NCBI GenBank assembly: GCA_900074725.1
Contig: LT598460.1
Location: 501,502 to 565,501 of the forward strand
Direction: 5' to 3'
Source of the DNA: Lachancea dasiensis
Lineage: Eukaryota > Ascomycota > Saccharomycetes > Saccharomycetales > Saccharomycetaceae
DNA: 64,000 bases
The position numbers and the translations under genes were made by a program. Shown in pieces: positions 20,940-30,355 of this stretch. Each line of letters opens with the position of its first letter. Within the stretch, counting starts at the first letter, position 1. Under the pieces are notes generated by a model that did not search any database, was not told the origin of the DNA, and was given only the letters and a program-made list of their open reading frames with translations.

Positions 20940-23567
20940 TTACTGCTCCACAGTCTGTTGTTGAGCCAACTTGAAGGCCATGTACGAGGCAGACGGTCTG
21001 AGACCCAGAGGAAAGGTTCCTGGTAGCGCGGAGTCCTCGTCCTCGGAGTCGTCATCGGCAGGGTTGTTGCTGTTGAAGTTGTTAACCGATGAGTTATTGT
21101 CCTCCTGATCGTCATTCATGTAATCATTGTCCTCGGCATCCACCTCTTCGTATTCCATTCTCCGTTTTTTGAACCACCGGTTCAGAGGGAGGTCAGTGAT
21201 CTCGTTCTTTGAATTTAACAGACGCTCGGAAATCGCTACACTAGGTCCCCGGAACCACAACACTTCGCCCTTGCCACGTTTGCGCTTGGGTGGCAGCTGG
21301 TCTTTGGGTAGTCTTCTAGACTGAGAGCCGTAATCGCTGCGTTGCAACAGTTCAACATTCTTGGAAATCTGTAAGGGCAGAACGTAGGCCAAAGGCATGT
21401 CTGTCGATATTGTGCCCAGAACAGAATTATTGGTGCGAGCCTGGGCGGCCAAGCTGTTGATGATGGTTGGAGGTTGGTAGGCTGGCAGCTTGGGGGCTTG
21501 TGAACTCAATTTGATGGTCTGCGTTGGTGCTAGCGTGTTAACATTTGAAACTAAGGGGGTCTGCTGCATTGTCACAGGGCCAGTACTCGCTGACGAGACC
21601 TGACCCGGTGGAAAGTACTGTGACGATTTCATAGTTGGAGGGTTGTACACGGCAGTGTTCGTCTGTCGCATGCTGGACAAACCAGTCCCACTCCTACTTT
21701 TTGTCAGTGAAGCCAACCGTGTGGTTGAAGGGCTAGTTACTCCCTTGGGAAGGGTTGTAGTAGTTTGCGTGTTCGTCACTAACGTTCCGGTCTCCATGTC
21801 TACCTTTCCGTGTTCAACTGGATCTCCAGGCCTAATGATATAGCGAGGACAATCATCTGATGTGGAATATTCGCCCAGATCATCCTTTCTGACCTTGGGT
21901 CTCAAATAAACGGCTCCAACAAGAGGCGGTGCATTCACTGCCCCTTCAGTTGGCATCGGAATGCGATCGTTGACCGTAGCATTGGGTGACAGTAGGTGTT
22001 TTATAGGAGAATCGTATTTGAAGAACTTTCTGCCAAGTACAGGTATTGTAGCCTCTTCCACGTCCCGAATCTCTTCAGGCAAGCATCCTTTCCATGTACG
22101 AATTTTATTGAACACCTTTTCACTTTCATTGTATCTGAACTCACACACAAATAGTGGGCCTTCAATCTCCAAGTCTGGATCTCCACGTTGGAATCGAGTG
22201 AAATGACAAACGTAACACTTGCCCACAATTTCGTCCACAAGATGGTCCCTATACTGACCAGATTTGACTACTTCATTCTTGTAGAAAAGGCGGTCCACTC
22301 TGTGTACAGTCTGCTCAGGTCTTAGATACCAACACGCGTTCAACCAACGTCTACCATCAGAGGTGTGCCATAGCCTAAAAATTTGGGCTATTGTTGGCTT
22401 GGCGGAATCGTTGGAATTGTGGATCAAAATCCAATCACCTATTTTGTACGTTGTCCCATTGAGTTCAACCTCATTTAGTGGATACTTCAGTTCTCCATCT
22501 GTCATGTACTGCTCATCGGACCTTGATAACTCGTGTTTCGCCAGTTCGCTAAAACGCTTGTCAAGTTCAGAAGCACGCCTCAATTCAGTAGGTTGTGATC
22601 TATGATAGAGCTGATAATTGGTTATAGCTAATCTGAAATCTTGCTGGAAAGATTGGAAGGTTTTATATTTTCTTTGCTTAACCTTTTTTCTAATATCATC
22701 GATCGAAATAGGGTTGGAAATTAGTGAGTAATATTGAGGCTCGCGCTCCTCATCGGGTAGTCGATCTAAGGCAGCGGTAATGTTCTCACCACGCTCATTA
22801 GTGTCTTTTTTTAAAACCTTCAAGACATTTTTGATTCGCTGCTCATACGGCAAGTCAATTACTGGAGGTCTACCGCGTCTCATATGGGTCTTTTGTTGTT
22901 GATGTCTTTGGTATAGTGGTGAAGGTGTCATAGAGTGCGAAGGTGGGGCAAGCGATCCAGGACCAGGAGATTGAGCAACGGGTGGAATTCGGATCTTTGG
23001 TAATGGTTTCTTGCGCTCTGTATACTCGTCGTCCAGATCGTCTTCTTCCTCGTCATTCGACGCATTGAGAGTCTCAGAGTCACTGTTGTTGTTGGTGTTT
23101 GTACCACTTTGATCGCCACCAGTTGGAATATCGGAAACGTTTTGATCCCTGTGCTCGCGAGCCATGGCTTCAATCTCATCGGGCAGAGGACCTAAATTGG
23201 GGTACATTACACCTGGGTAGTCATTGCGCAAATCAGGGATTACTGTGTCCCTGATATAAGAATCGAAAATGGTCGCATAGGTATAAATGTCCGACTGCTT
23301 TGTATTGTAGGTCCTCGCATTCCAGGTTATTTGGGCCAAATCCTGAATAAATTCTTGTGGGTTAGTGTAGTGGTTATTGAGCCTCTTCTTGACAGTACTC
23401 AAAGACATTGGATGATGAATCAATCTATAGTAATCGGGGTAATCCTTTCTAGGTGGAAGGATTTGGAAAATTGGATATATTTCTAGCCCGCTCGGCTCTT
23501 TTAGAGTCATGATTTCATCGTAGAACGGCTTAAGCCGCTTTTGAACCGCCTTCTTTTCTTCTGTCAT
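20940..23567 (-). CDS. RSC2: RSC complex bromodomain-BAH subunit (single RSC1/RSC2 ancestor)
   Basis: An 875-aa chromatin protein that reads acetylated histones for the RSC remodeller. In order: bromodomain 1 (about residues 8-115, with YPDYYRLIHHPMSL), an acidic linker, an AT-hook RRGRPPV near residue 229, bromodomain 2 (about 240-350), and a BAH domain (about 365-500, starting near YKIGDWILIHNSND). A long Thr/Ser/Pro linker follows, then a C-terminal segment with KRGKGEVLWFRGP that is shared by Rsc1 and Rsc2. S. cerevisiae has duplicates RSC1 (YGR056W) and RSC2 (YLR357W). This copy lies between ADE13 (RSC2 side) and MUP1 (RSC1 side), so the symbol is a convention only. Confidence 0.94.
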   Translation of the reverse strand: MTEEKKAVQKRLKPFYDEIMTLKEPSGLEIYPIFQILPPRKDYPDYYRLIHHPMSLSTVKKRLNNHYTNPQEFIQDLAQITWNARTYNTKQSDIYTYATIFDSYIRDTVIPDLRNDYPGVMYPNLGPLPDEIEAMAREHRDQNVSDIPTGGDQSGTNTNNNSDSETLNASNDEEEDDLDDEYTERKKPLPKIRIPPVAQSPGPGSLAPPSHSMTPSPLYQRHQQQKTHMRRGRPPVIDLPYEQRIKNVLKVLKKDTNERGENITAALDRLPDEEREPQYYSLISNPISIDDIRKKVKQRKYKTFQSFQQDFRLAITNYQLYHRSQPTELRRASELDKRFSELAKHELSRSDEQYMTDGELKYPLNEVELNGTTYKIGDWILIHNSNDSAKPTIAQIFRLWHTSDGRRWLNACWYLRPEQTVHRVDRLFYKNEVVKSGQYRDHLVDEIVGKCYVCHFTRFQRGDPDLEIEGPLFVCEFRYNESEKVFNKIRTWKGCLPEEIRDVEEATIPVLGRKFFKYDSPIKHLLSPNATVNDRIPMPTEGAVNAPPLVGAVYLRPKVRKDDLGEYSTSDDCPRYIIRPGDPVEHGKVDMETGTLVTNTQTTTTLPKGVTSPSTTRLASLTKSRSGTGLSSMRQTNTAVYNPPTMKSSQYFPPGQVSSASTGPVTMQQTPLVSNVNTLAPTQTIKLSSQAPKLPAYQPPTIINSLAAQARTNNSVLGTISTDMPLAYVLPLQISKNVELLQRSDYGSQSRRLPKDQLPPKRKRGKGEVLWFRGPSVAISERLLNSKNEITDLPLNRWFKKRRMEYEEVDAEDNDYMNDDQEDNNSSVNNFNSNNPADDDSEDEDSALPGTFPLGLRPSASYMAFKLAQQQTVEQ

Positions 23568-25148
23568 CTCTCAGTGCTACTTTTGAAGATAATCAAGGAA
23601 ATTCGTTGGTTTGAATCGGTTAATGGTTGTAGCCCTTGCCAGAGAGAGTAGATGGTTTTACCGTGAAGGAAGTAAATGTGTAAACATTTAATTCAGTTAC
23701 TTACGTGTGTAGTGATTAGTATATTGAGTTAGGGCAATCTGTTGACGAGTTTACTCTGTGCTACCACAAGCCTGCTTCATCTCCCATACATTGTTGATGG
23801 TTTCGATGTCTCTTCAATAATCTTGCGGATCCTTGGATATTATAAAAAACGTAACGAATTCTTCATTTTTTGTGCTGAAATGTGTAAGGAGTCGTAGCCA
23901 CGGGTTGGGTTTGTATTTAAAGTGATTCGAACGTCTGAACTAAATTTCGAAAGACCAGGGGAAGCCTTATAGTCCCGCTATTTTTCTCAGTCAGAATGGG
24001 TATATGGCAGCTCCACATATATAGTCTTTAATGTGACAGAATGCCATACTCGACTTATGCAACCCATATGTATACCTTAATTCGCCATTATTGTTGAAAT
24101 CCTTGATTAGTAACACAGACAAAGAGGATCAAAGTTAAAGAGACGCCGTGACTAGTATGGGCGAGAATGCAAAGGTAATGGCCCCTGTTATCGATTGAAA
24201 TGTCGAGAGTAGGTTTTATTTTCAATTGGTGGATAGCGTTTATACCAGTCTTTGACTAACCAAGGATATTGAGTGTCTGTCGCAGTACATTCAAATTGAA
24301 AATAATTTATTTGTATTTGCGAGGAGGGCAATAGCGAAGAAAGTTTTGTTTGGGCCGTTAACCAGCCCGTCCTTGACGAGCCCTAGGCTGGCTGTGCTTA
24401 CCAGAGGAATCCAATTGATGATCCTCAGCTAAATATTCTACTGGCTGAGAACCTCCTAAAAGTCTCAATTTCTCGACATTTTGGATTTTTTTAGATCGCT
24501 TGTCTCCTGTCGCCGGCTTTGGTGCTCCACAGCTCTCAAACAAAAAAATCTACAGCAGTCTTCTTCACCCGCTTTCGAGGCGTTCATACGTGGCTATTCG
24601 CCCATACTGAGACCCTCATAATATAGGAAACACGTCAACTCAACCCCCCTATGTGGCACGTTAATCGCAGGACAATTGTCCGTAAAATGGCTCCCGGGCC
24701 TTTGATTAGTTGCTATATGGCATCAATCCTCTGGGCCGAGGTGATCCAATCAACTCCACCTCATAGCATTTCGTGACAACGACCACAACAATTTTAAGTG
24801 CTCTTGCCTACCCATCTCTAGCCAAAGTAGTGGCTGACGCGCCCAATGGTCTAACTCTTACGTCTCAAAACCTGCTGATCTCGATGGCAAAGAGGTACTC
24901 AAAACATGAACTCAGATACGAAGATTGTGCGGTTAAGAGTGGATATCAAATGATGGTGAACCAAAGTCAAGGCGATTTTTGACTCATGAAAAGGATTGAA
25001 CTTGGACTAAATATGTGTGCTCTTGGTATTATCGACCTTATGAAAAGGAAGTCACATTTCACGTTATCAGCACTACTTCAGCACTGCAAGATCATGCCCA
25101 TAAGCAATACTTCTCGAACCTGCTGCTACCTCTGCCGTAGCCTTACTT
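23568..25148. other. RSC1/2-sirtuin intergenic region
   Basis: About 1.58 kb between divergent genes. It holds one candidate small frame on the minus strand (24358-24543, listed separately). A GACTAAC at 24254-24260 might be a branch site, but no convincing spliced gene could be built around it. Confidence 0.4.
24358..24543 (-). CDS. Doubtful small ORF, 61 aa
   Basis: A possible basic protein with KRSKKIQNVEKLRLLGG followed by a Gln/Arg-rich tail. It opens with ATG, but no homologue comes to mind and there is no synteny support; neither S. cerevisiae neighbourhood (MUP1-RSC1 or ATG33-RSC2) has a gene here that I know of. It may be chance. Confidence 0.2.
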   Translation of the reverse strand: MFESCGAPKPATGDKRSKKIQNVEKLRLLGGSQPVEYLAEDHQLDSSGKHSQPRARQGRAG

Positions 25149-26237
25149 ATGGATTTTGATGAACAACAACTCAAGACTTTCCAGCATTACCTTTCCAATG
25201 CCAAAAAAGTACTCTGTATAGTCGGAGCGGGCATGTCTGCTAGTTCGGGCATCCCCACATATCAATGGCAACGAGGCTTGTGGCGTGGCTACACGTCCCT
25301 CGATGTTGCCACACCAGAGGCATTTCAGAACGATCCTGGGCTAGTTTGGCTTTTTTACTCTAGCAGGCGTCTTCAGGCGCTACGAGCGAGGCCCAATAGG
25401 GGACATTTCGCACTCGCGGAGTTGTGCCGTCGGTTTCCTAGCGGGATTGCAGGTAAAGCTGACAATAAAACAGACAGCGTACGCCAGGCGCCTCAACTTT
25501 CACCTAAGAATGTACTCGTGGTGTCTCAAAATGTTGACGGACTTCATCAAAGGGCTAGTCATCCAGAAAATTCTTTAGTAGAGCTTCACGGCAACGTTTT
25601 TGGACTCAGGTGCACGCAATTCTTCTGCAACTATAGCTCGAGGAATAACAGAGACCGATATTTGACCTCTGCTCTGCGAGCACACACTCCGGTAGACGTA
25701 CCGCGCAAGAAACGGCTGCGAAAGTCGTCTGAAGATGAGGAGTCGGTCAAAGGCGGCAAAAAAAGGTTATTGGAAGAAAACCGATTTCAGACAGGCAATG
25801 TTGACCCAGGGGCACAAAGTGATTCTACAGATAGCACTGAATATCCTTCTCTGCCGACACTAGGGGCAGCTGATCTCCCAATTTGCCCTGCATGTCACCA
25901 GGGCATCCTGCGACCGGCTGTAGTTTGGTTTGGCGAGTCTTTGCCATTAACGCAAATGGACGAAGTGGATCGGTTTTTTAACGTAGGTGGTCCAGTCGAT
26001 TTGGTGCTGGTAATTGGCTCGTCAGGTAAAGTGTGGCCGGCCATGGGTTACGTCGAGCGCGCCAAGAAAACTGGCAGCAAGGTAGCCATTTTCAACACAC
26101 TTATTGATGACCTTGATGAAGTTCGCAAGGCTAAGGATATTTGGGGATTTCAGGGAGATGCTGCAAAAATACTGCCGAAAGCGCTTAAACCGCTCATAGG
26201 TGAACATTACTTACCTCGAGATTGGCGAAAACGCTAA
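25149..26237 (+). CDS. Class III sirtuin (SIRT5-like NAD-dependent lysine deacylase)
   Basis: A 362-aa NAD-dependent protein deacylase. Visible parts: the NAD fold VGAGMSASSGIPTYQWQRG (about residues 26-42), QNVDGLHQRA, the catalytic His in VELHGNV (about 147), and WFGESLP. Two Cys pairs bind zinc (C155/C160 and C246/C249). Y70 and R73 in LFYSSRR match the Tyr-x-x-Arg of SIRT5, which binds the acid group of succinyl- or malonyl-lysine. About 85 residues separate the zinc pairs, longer than in SIRT5, and include a basic PRKKRLRK that could act as a nuclear signal. The usual Arg after GVPTF is Gln39 here. S. cerevisiae Sir2 and Hst1-4 are not of this class as far as I know. No mitochondrial presequence is obvious. 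Confidence 0.88.
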   Translation: MDFDEQQLKTFQHYLSNAKKVLCIVGAGMSASSGIPTYQWQRGLWRGYTSLDVATPEAFQNDPGLVWLFYSSRRLQALRARPNRGHFALAELCRRFPSGIAGKADNKTDSVRQAPQLSPKNVLVVSQNVDGLHQRASHPENSLVELHGNVFGLRCTQFFCNYSSRNNRDRYLTSALRAHTPVDVPRKKRLRKSSEDEESVKGGKKRLLEENRFQTGNVDPGAQSDSTDSTEYPSLPTLGAADLPICPACHQGILRPAVVWFGESLPLTQMDEVDRFFNVGGPVDLVLVIGSSGKVWPAMGYVERAKKTGSKVAIFNTLIDDLDEVRKAKDIWGFQGDAAKILPKALKPLIGEHYLPRDWRKR

Positions 26238-26316
26238 TTTATCTGATGTCGATACTCCTGTTATTAATCTAATACAATCTGCACATTACACTAACCTAAT
26301 ATTCTATCGTAAACCC

Positions 26317-27981
26317 TTATCCACTTAAATAGTCTGATTCACCCGCCACAGTCTTTCCAGACCGGGTGTTCTCAATGAATATACTCTCATTGGTGACGTC
26401 TTGGACCGAGAGCGGCTTCTTGACGATCTTCTTTCTCCAAAATCCATCTTCCCCGAGAATCTCGACTGCCTCAAGCTCATAACCGCCAAATTTAGGAAGA
26501 ATTCGAGACCATACCAACCAGTAGATTGCCCCAACGGCAAATACGCCCCACGTCACAACACAGTGCGTCCAGTATGGCATTGAAGTGTAAACGGCATCGC
26601 TATCGTTGGTTGGTGGCACATATGGGGCAGCAACAAGATAAAGATTGGACAACATGAAAAATGTCGTGACAAAAACACCGGCCTTGATCGGAGGGTTCCA
26701 TTCGACTTTATTTTGGCGTCTTTGCCAATATATCCACAAAAGACCAGAACTTATAGCCAGGTTTATGATGTTGAGAGGATAAGAGATCAAATTCAAAATA
26801 AAGTTGTAAGCGTCACCTGGGGGAGGTGCTATAATGGTAACCACACAGACAATAAAGTGCTGGAAAAGACCAACCAATGGGGAGTTGAACGGCTTTGAAG
26901 TAGCGAAGAAGCTTGAGAATGGAAGGACACCTTCACGGCCGAGCTGTTGGACAATTCTTCCTTGAGCAAAAATGACCGACATAACATTACCCACAGCACT
27001 TAAGCCAACGATGGCGGAAGCGGCCTTTTTGGCGTGTCCGCCAAAAACAATGTCGAAAAAATCAGCAGCCAAGATCAGTTTAGAAGACACCAGTTTTTCT
27101 TTGGGAACAACGGCGAAATAGGCGATGTTGACGAAAATGTAAATGATAGCCAAAAAGATGACAGAGACGGGACCGGCAATTTTTAGTGTTCTCACTGGGT
27201 TCTTAACTTCACCCAAGGCATAATTAACATTTGAATAGCCAATAAAGGACCAAATGACGTTGTAGAGAGCGTTGACTACGCCATAGGCCGTCGCATTAGT
27301 GGTACCTTCAAACGCGTTGGAAAAATTGTCGGTCCTCAAGTTCTTGTTACCCAAAGCAACCCATCCAGTCACAGTGATGAACAGCACAATAACAATCTTA
27401 AAAATCCCGAGTATATTTTGAATGTAAATGCCCAGTTTGACGTTGATCGCGTTGATGAGGAAACAGAATGACAATACGCCCAATGCCAGTCCCCTTTGGT
27501 TCCAAGTGGTGACTTCCACATCCGCAGCTGTCAGGAACATGACGGCGGCATTGACGGAGTTACTAGCGGCCCACCCGAGAAAAAACACGTACGAGGCATA
27601 CATTGACGTGACGAAAAAGCGGGGCGTCTTGAAGATATACTCGAGGTAATTCTTTTCACCTCCATTACGAGGAATATTACTTCCAAATTCCAAGTACACA
27701 AAAAGGCCCGCCAGGGCAATGATTGCACCGGCGACCCACATGATGAGGGCAAGCCCGATCGATCCGCTCAGTGTGTAGATGGTCGACGAAACTGCAAATA
27801 TACCAGCACCCAGCATACGATTGCAGATGAGCCCGATGGAGGAGAAAAGTCCCAGCCGTTTTGAACCTTGGTCCAGTTCCGCAACATAATACTCGTCCCC
27901 CGGAGCGGAGTTTTCCGGTGTTTCACCGCGCTGCGTGGAGGTCTGCACTCTGTGCTTCAGCTGTGATATTAAACCTGACAT
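26317..27981 (-). CDS. MUP1: High-affinity methionine permease
   Basis: A 554-aa plasma-membrane transporter of the APC superfamily (LAT branch), with about 12 hydrophobic segments starting near residue 45. It imports methionine and some cysteine with proton symport. The first membrane helix carries the substrate-binding GAGIFAVSSTIY pattern. The N-terminal tail has lysines that could be ubiquitin sites, as in Mup1. S. cerevisiae MUP1 (YGR055W) borders RSC1, and here a sirtuin gene lies between. It is convergent with the sirtuin. MUP3 is an alternative, but synteny favours MUP1. Confidence 0.93.
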   Translation of the reverse strand: MSGLISQLKHRVQTSTQRGETPENSAPGDEYYVAELDQGSKRLGLFSSIGLICNRMLGAGIFAVSSTIYTLSGSIGLALIMWVAGAIIALAGLFVYLEFGSNIPRNGGEKNYLEYIFKTPRFFVTSMYASYVFFLGWAASNSVNAAVMFLTAADVEVTTWNQRGLALGVLSFCFLINAINVKLGIYIQNILGIFKIVIVLFITVTGWVALGNKNLRTDNFSNAFEGTTNATAYGVVNALYNVIWSFIGYSNVNYALGEVKNPVRTLKIAGPVSVIFLAIIYIFVNIAYFAVVPKEKLVSSKLILAADFFDIVFGGHAKKAASAIVGLSAVGNVMSVIFAQGRIVQQLGREGVLPFSSFFATSKPFNSPLVGLFQHFIVCVVTIIAPPPGDAYNFILNLISYPLNIINLAISSGLLWIYWQRRQNKVEWNPPIKAGVFVTTFFMLSNLYLVAAPYVPPTNDSDAVYTSMPYWTHCVVTWGVFAVGAIYWLVWSRILPKFGGYELEAVEILGEDGFWRKKIVKKPLSVQDVTNESIFIENTRSGKTVAGESDYLSG

Positions 27982-30010
27982 TATTCACCGCTTGGACTTG
28001 AATCTTTCTGACCTTTTGGAACTCCTAGACCGCTTACCTTTAACACTGGGGTTTTTATACCAGTATGCAGTAGTCAATACCACCTTTACCGGGACTCAAG
28101 TCTTGGCAAGTGTGGCATTGTAGAAGACTTTTTTGGCACCGCTCATCCCAAACCCACTCTGCGAAGCCGCTGGAGCCATTCCGCTGGAGACAAGCTATGC
28201 TTTTGCCCTAATAGTGCACACACATTCAGACTGTAAGGCGCTGGCCATCTCTTGGCGGAAAAGTATATTGAAAAGAGCCGCAAGCCGATGGATAAAAAGA
28301 ACCGTGAGGGTCCTATTTTATGACTTAAAGTTGTTCTTGCATAAAACAGTACGACTGTTTCTGACAGAGAAGATGCCATGCCCATTCAGTTGCCATGTGA
28401 GGAAAGATCTTCGGCATCTAAAGACAGTGCCGCGCTTTAAGCAGTGTGGCTTCCTTCACACGAAGTACTCAAGGAAGTACTTCTTCATGTACTCATGGAC
28501 TAGGTCTAAGACGTCAAACGAGAGCATGTGGCCCCAGGCGACGCCGGTGTCAACATATGGCTCCAGTATTGGGCACACATATACACATGAGTTAAAATGC
28601 AAGATCTTGGATCGAAATTCGGTTGTCGCGGCCTTAATCGTAGAAGCGTCTATATTTCAAACGGAGAAATTACCTTGCATGCGTCCTGCCCTTGCATGTT
28701 TGGCAACAATCGTAGGTTGGGCTGGGATATGAACCTGAAGGACAAAATTGTGTGTCTCTGATGAAGGGATTTATTAGATAGAAAATGCACTCGCATTCAC
28801 ACTCGGCGTGAGCTGGGTGGTATAGGGTGATCGACACGAAAAGGTTCCTCGTGGCAAGGTGAGAGGAGGCAGAAATCGTGATCGGTATCAAGCCCGTGAC
28901 CGCTCACTGAAGTGTGTCAAAGCGGCTTCATTTGTTAACATCACATATGCCAGATGGAAACGTAACAACCAACCACGAAATAGCAGAGCCAAATGTAAGC
29001 AACACATATGGACTAGCTATCCAATAGAGCAGTTCAACCCCCCTTCTTGGCCTTTTGGCTGTCTCGTACCATCAAAATTGATTTACATAGATCAATCATG
29101 CGCCAACGCGACGATATGTGGTTCCTCGTCCTTTTAGGTCCACCGTTCACCTTAGCAAAGGACTCTGCGCAACAAAACCCCAGAACTCTCAGCGTTACCT
29201 TTAACAAGCGCTAACGTGATGTCAGAGGCGCAAGTGTGTTGTTTGTTTCGATTCTTTGTTGTTCGTGAAGGTTGGCGCTTAATTTAAGATGAATATATGA
29301 ATATAACTAATTATTACATATTCCCGGTTAAGCCTAAGAATGCCAGACTCTTGAAAAGGCGCTATAGGTCGCGTGCACTACCCCTGCCAGCAGATTGGAC
29401 GTGCTCTAGCATGAAGTTGATCGACTTGAACAAGCAGTAACATCCACAAAAGGACCTTTAACTTCAGGGCCAAAAGTAGACGGCGAGGCCAAACAACTTA
29501 ACTTTTATTGCCACAGATTGTATTCTACAGAAAGCTTTCTTCTCTAAGCGACCACCATAGTTGAGCCTGGCAGGATGCTACAAGGTAGGAAGAATGATCA
29601 CAACTTTGTAAGCAAAAAGAACAGTGCAGAAAAGACTAACAGCTACCTGTTAAAGAACTATGAGCCGATTCATGCGTTGAGACTGCCCATATCGAATGCT
29701 TTTGTGTAGTAATCAGTTTACTTTGGTCAAGCTGTAAGGTGGGACCGGGTTCCCATGGATCCTTGTTTTTATCTTACCCCATGGGCTGGCTACTAAGATG
29801 AATTGATATTTAACGAATCAAAGTCACAAGAGACACCAAACCACCAAGATAAATAAAACTAAATGTAAGACGAGCCTGTCCCACGGGTGGTAAGTGGCGT
29901 AGATTCGATCATGAAACAGCTTTCCTGAGCAGGATTTACACCTTCATACCCGCGGCACCGACTTTTCCTCCCAAACGATCAACTAGTTCCCAAAACAAAA
30001 TGCACAATAG
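27982..30010. other. Long MUP1-STE2 intergenic region
   Basis: About 2 kb before the small ORF at 30011. It contains a frame of 199 codons (28133-28732) that starts with TTG, has poor codon use and no family resemblance, so I treat it as non-coding. No Met31/32 or Cbf1 site of full match was seen near MUP1. A TGAAACA lies at 29912. Confidence 0.45.
29912..29918 (+). promoter_or_regulatory. Pheromone response element upstream of STE2
   Basis: A perfect Ste12 site TGAAACA, 438 bp before the STE2 ATG. It is far for a yeast element and a small ORF lies between, so its link to STE2 is uncertain. Confidence 0.35.
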
Positions 30011-30205
30011 CTAAGTTTCAAGCTCAGGGCCCTTAACTAATTCCTCATTCAGCAAAGCAGAATATTCATCCTTATTTAAGATTTCCTCATCGATACCGTC
30101 CCTCAACTTGCCCATTGTCCTTTCCTGAAAGGGCAATCTGGCCTTAGCGCCGGTTTCTTGAAACTGTACCTGAAATCTACGAGATGCCCAGAACTCAAAC
30201 CTCAT
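30011..30205 (-). CDS. Small hypothetical protein, 64 aa, divergent from STE2
   Basis: Opens with ATG at 30205 and runs 64 codons. The first 30 residues are basic and aromatic (MRFEFWASRRFQVQF). The rest is acidic and helical (DGIDEEILNKDEYSALLNEE). Codon use is that of an expressed yeast gene (AAG, TTG, GCT, GGT, GAA preferred), unlike nearby chance frames. The N-terminus could be a short mitochondrial targeting segment, but that is a guess. I do not recognise the family. It sits 150 bp from STE2 and would share its promoter. Confidence 0.45.
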   Translation of the reverse strand: MRFEFWASRRFQVQFQETGAKARLPFQERTMGKLRDGIDEEILNKDEYSALLNEELVKGPELET

Positions 30206-30355
30206 TGATGGAAGGGTGCTACTCTGAAGATTATGGGAAGCTATAAAAGTGGGACCCACAGTGATGCGATCCAAGTTACTTAAGACCTCTCAATTTCATT
30301 GCTATCATTAGCTGTGGTTTAGTTATCTGTATCTTATCATTATTTTTCAACTGCA

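Noticed and set aside
24157-24430. Possible plus-strand spliced gene using GTAATG at 24175 and GACTAAC at 24254
   Set aside because: Non-consensus donor, only six codons in exon 1, and the joined 54-aa product has no recognisable feature. It also overlaps an opposite ORF.
28133-28732. 199-codon frame upstream of MUP1
   Set aside because: It begins only with TTG, has poor yeast codon use and resembles nothing known.
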